From Flavobacteria bacterium RIFCSPLOWO2_12_FULL_35_11 (GTDB lineage Bacteria > Bacteroidota > Bacteroidia > Flavobacteriales > Flavobacteriaceae): a DNA stretch of 64,000 bases. Both the position numbers and the translations under genes were made by a program. The notes beneath the pieces were generated by a model. The model was not told where the DNA came from. It saw nothing but the letters and a program-made list of their open reading frames with translations, and did not search any database. Shown here in pieces: positions 63,605 through 64,000 of the stretch. Location: contig MGWK01000053.1 of NCBI GenBank assembly GCA_001800975.1, positions 40,494 through 104,493 on the forward strand, written 5' to 3'. The stretch's first letter is position 1. Every line of letters starts with the position of its first letter.

Positions 63605-64000
63605 TAGTTAAAAAATGGATGATTTAATAATTTATCAGCGTTTTGCTCTTGGGTTACTTTTATATATTTTAAAAATGATTTTTCCGTTTTATGCCCTGTA
63701 ATTTTCATTATAGAAATGGAAGGAATATCAGCTAAATATAAATTTGTGGCAAAGCTTCTTCTAGCGGTGTGCGTAGTTATCAATTTACACTTTGCGACTG
63801 TGGTTTTTTGTACACTTCCTGATTTGGTTGTTGTCACTTCAGTAGGTGTATTAATTTCGCATAATTCGGCAATATCTTTTAAGTATTTATTCATTATTTG
63901 ATTTGTAAATGGTTTAGGAATTGCGTTATCATATTTAATCAAAACTCGTTTAACAATTGGATGTATTGGTATTGATACTTTTTCTTTAGTTTTTTGTGTT
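63604..64000 (-). CDS. Tyrosine recombinase, C-terminal part (5' end outside window)
   Basis: The frame is open to the right edge. The visible 132 residues include the catalytic HTARRSFATNLYLADIPSIS (HxxR box), ITGHKT and the Tyr of FLKYIKV. Upstream in frame is KEKVSIPIHPIVKRVL, the usual core strand region. It would catalyse integration and excision of the element at tRNA-Asp. Confidence 0.88.
   Translation of the reverse strand, partial: TQKTKEKVSIPIHPIVKRVLIKYDNAIPKPFTNQIMNKYLKDIAELCEINTPTEVTTTKSGSVQKTTVAKCKLITTHTARRSFATNLYLADIPSISIMKITGHKTEKSFLKYIKVTQEQNADKLLNHPFFN

Overview
The window looks like a chromosomal segment of a member of the Bacteroidota, most likely a flavobacterium. It is AT-rich. 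It carries families typical of that group: a DUF5686 protein, a GLPGLI protein, a TonB-dependent-receptor-like barrel, short lipoproteins and a MetH split into two genes. Several promoters fit the Bacteroidota consensus TTTG-N17-23-TAnnTTTG, and ribosome binding sites are mostly not recognisable.

Layout. 1-4.6 kb: end of a DUF5686 gene, then soluble and membrane pyrophosphatases. 4.6-7.8 kb: a minus-strand molybdate ABC operon (modA, a Mop protein, modB, modC) behind a small lipoprotein gene. 7.9-13.9 kb: a DUF486 membrane protein, a YfcC-type carrier, an acetyltransferase, lipoproteins and one decayed gene. 14-19 kb: a class A penicillin-binding protein, a DUF523/PH/methyltransferase group and a deoxynucleoside kinase. 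19-25 kb: a two-component system divergent from a GLPGLI gene and an outer-membrane barrel gene. 25-34 kb: a CBM48 protein, an orphan PAS protein, an ATP-grasp enzyme, a propeller-amidohydrolase and a cupin/hemerythrin/HutD cluster.

34-57 kb is a large sulfur-amino-acid region. It holds metK, divergent from metY; metX and thrA under a SAM-I riboswitch; metZ; DUF2061-cysH-cysD-cysN; a sulfite reductase with its siroheme genes, reductase and ferredoxin; metH as two genes under a second SAM-I riboswitch; and metF. Together these run from sulfate activation to sulfide, homocysteine, methionine and S-adenosylmethionine. The control layer is unusual. metY is preceded by two consecutive Met/Cys-rich leader ORFs, each followed by an intrinsic terminator. 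The second metH gene is interrupted in frame by a 426-bp segment encoding a DUF559 (Vsr-like) nuclease domain between perfect 25-bp inverted repeats. Related solo repeats lie elsewhere in the same region.

57-59 kb: thioredoxin, a DUF58 protein and tRNA-Asp. From the tRNA to the right edge lies the left part of an AT-rich integrated element: a three-gene cassette of unknown function, an HUH-type rolling-circle replication protein, a helix-turn-helix protein, and a tyrosine recombinase cut by the window end. The intergenic spaces carry several families of dispersed palindromic repeats and two heptanucleotide tandem arrays.
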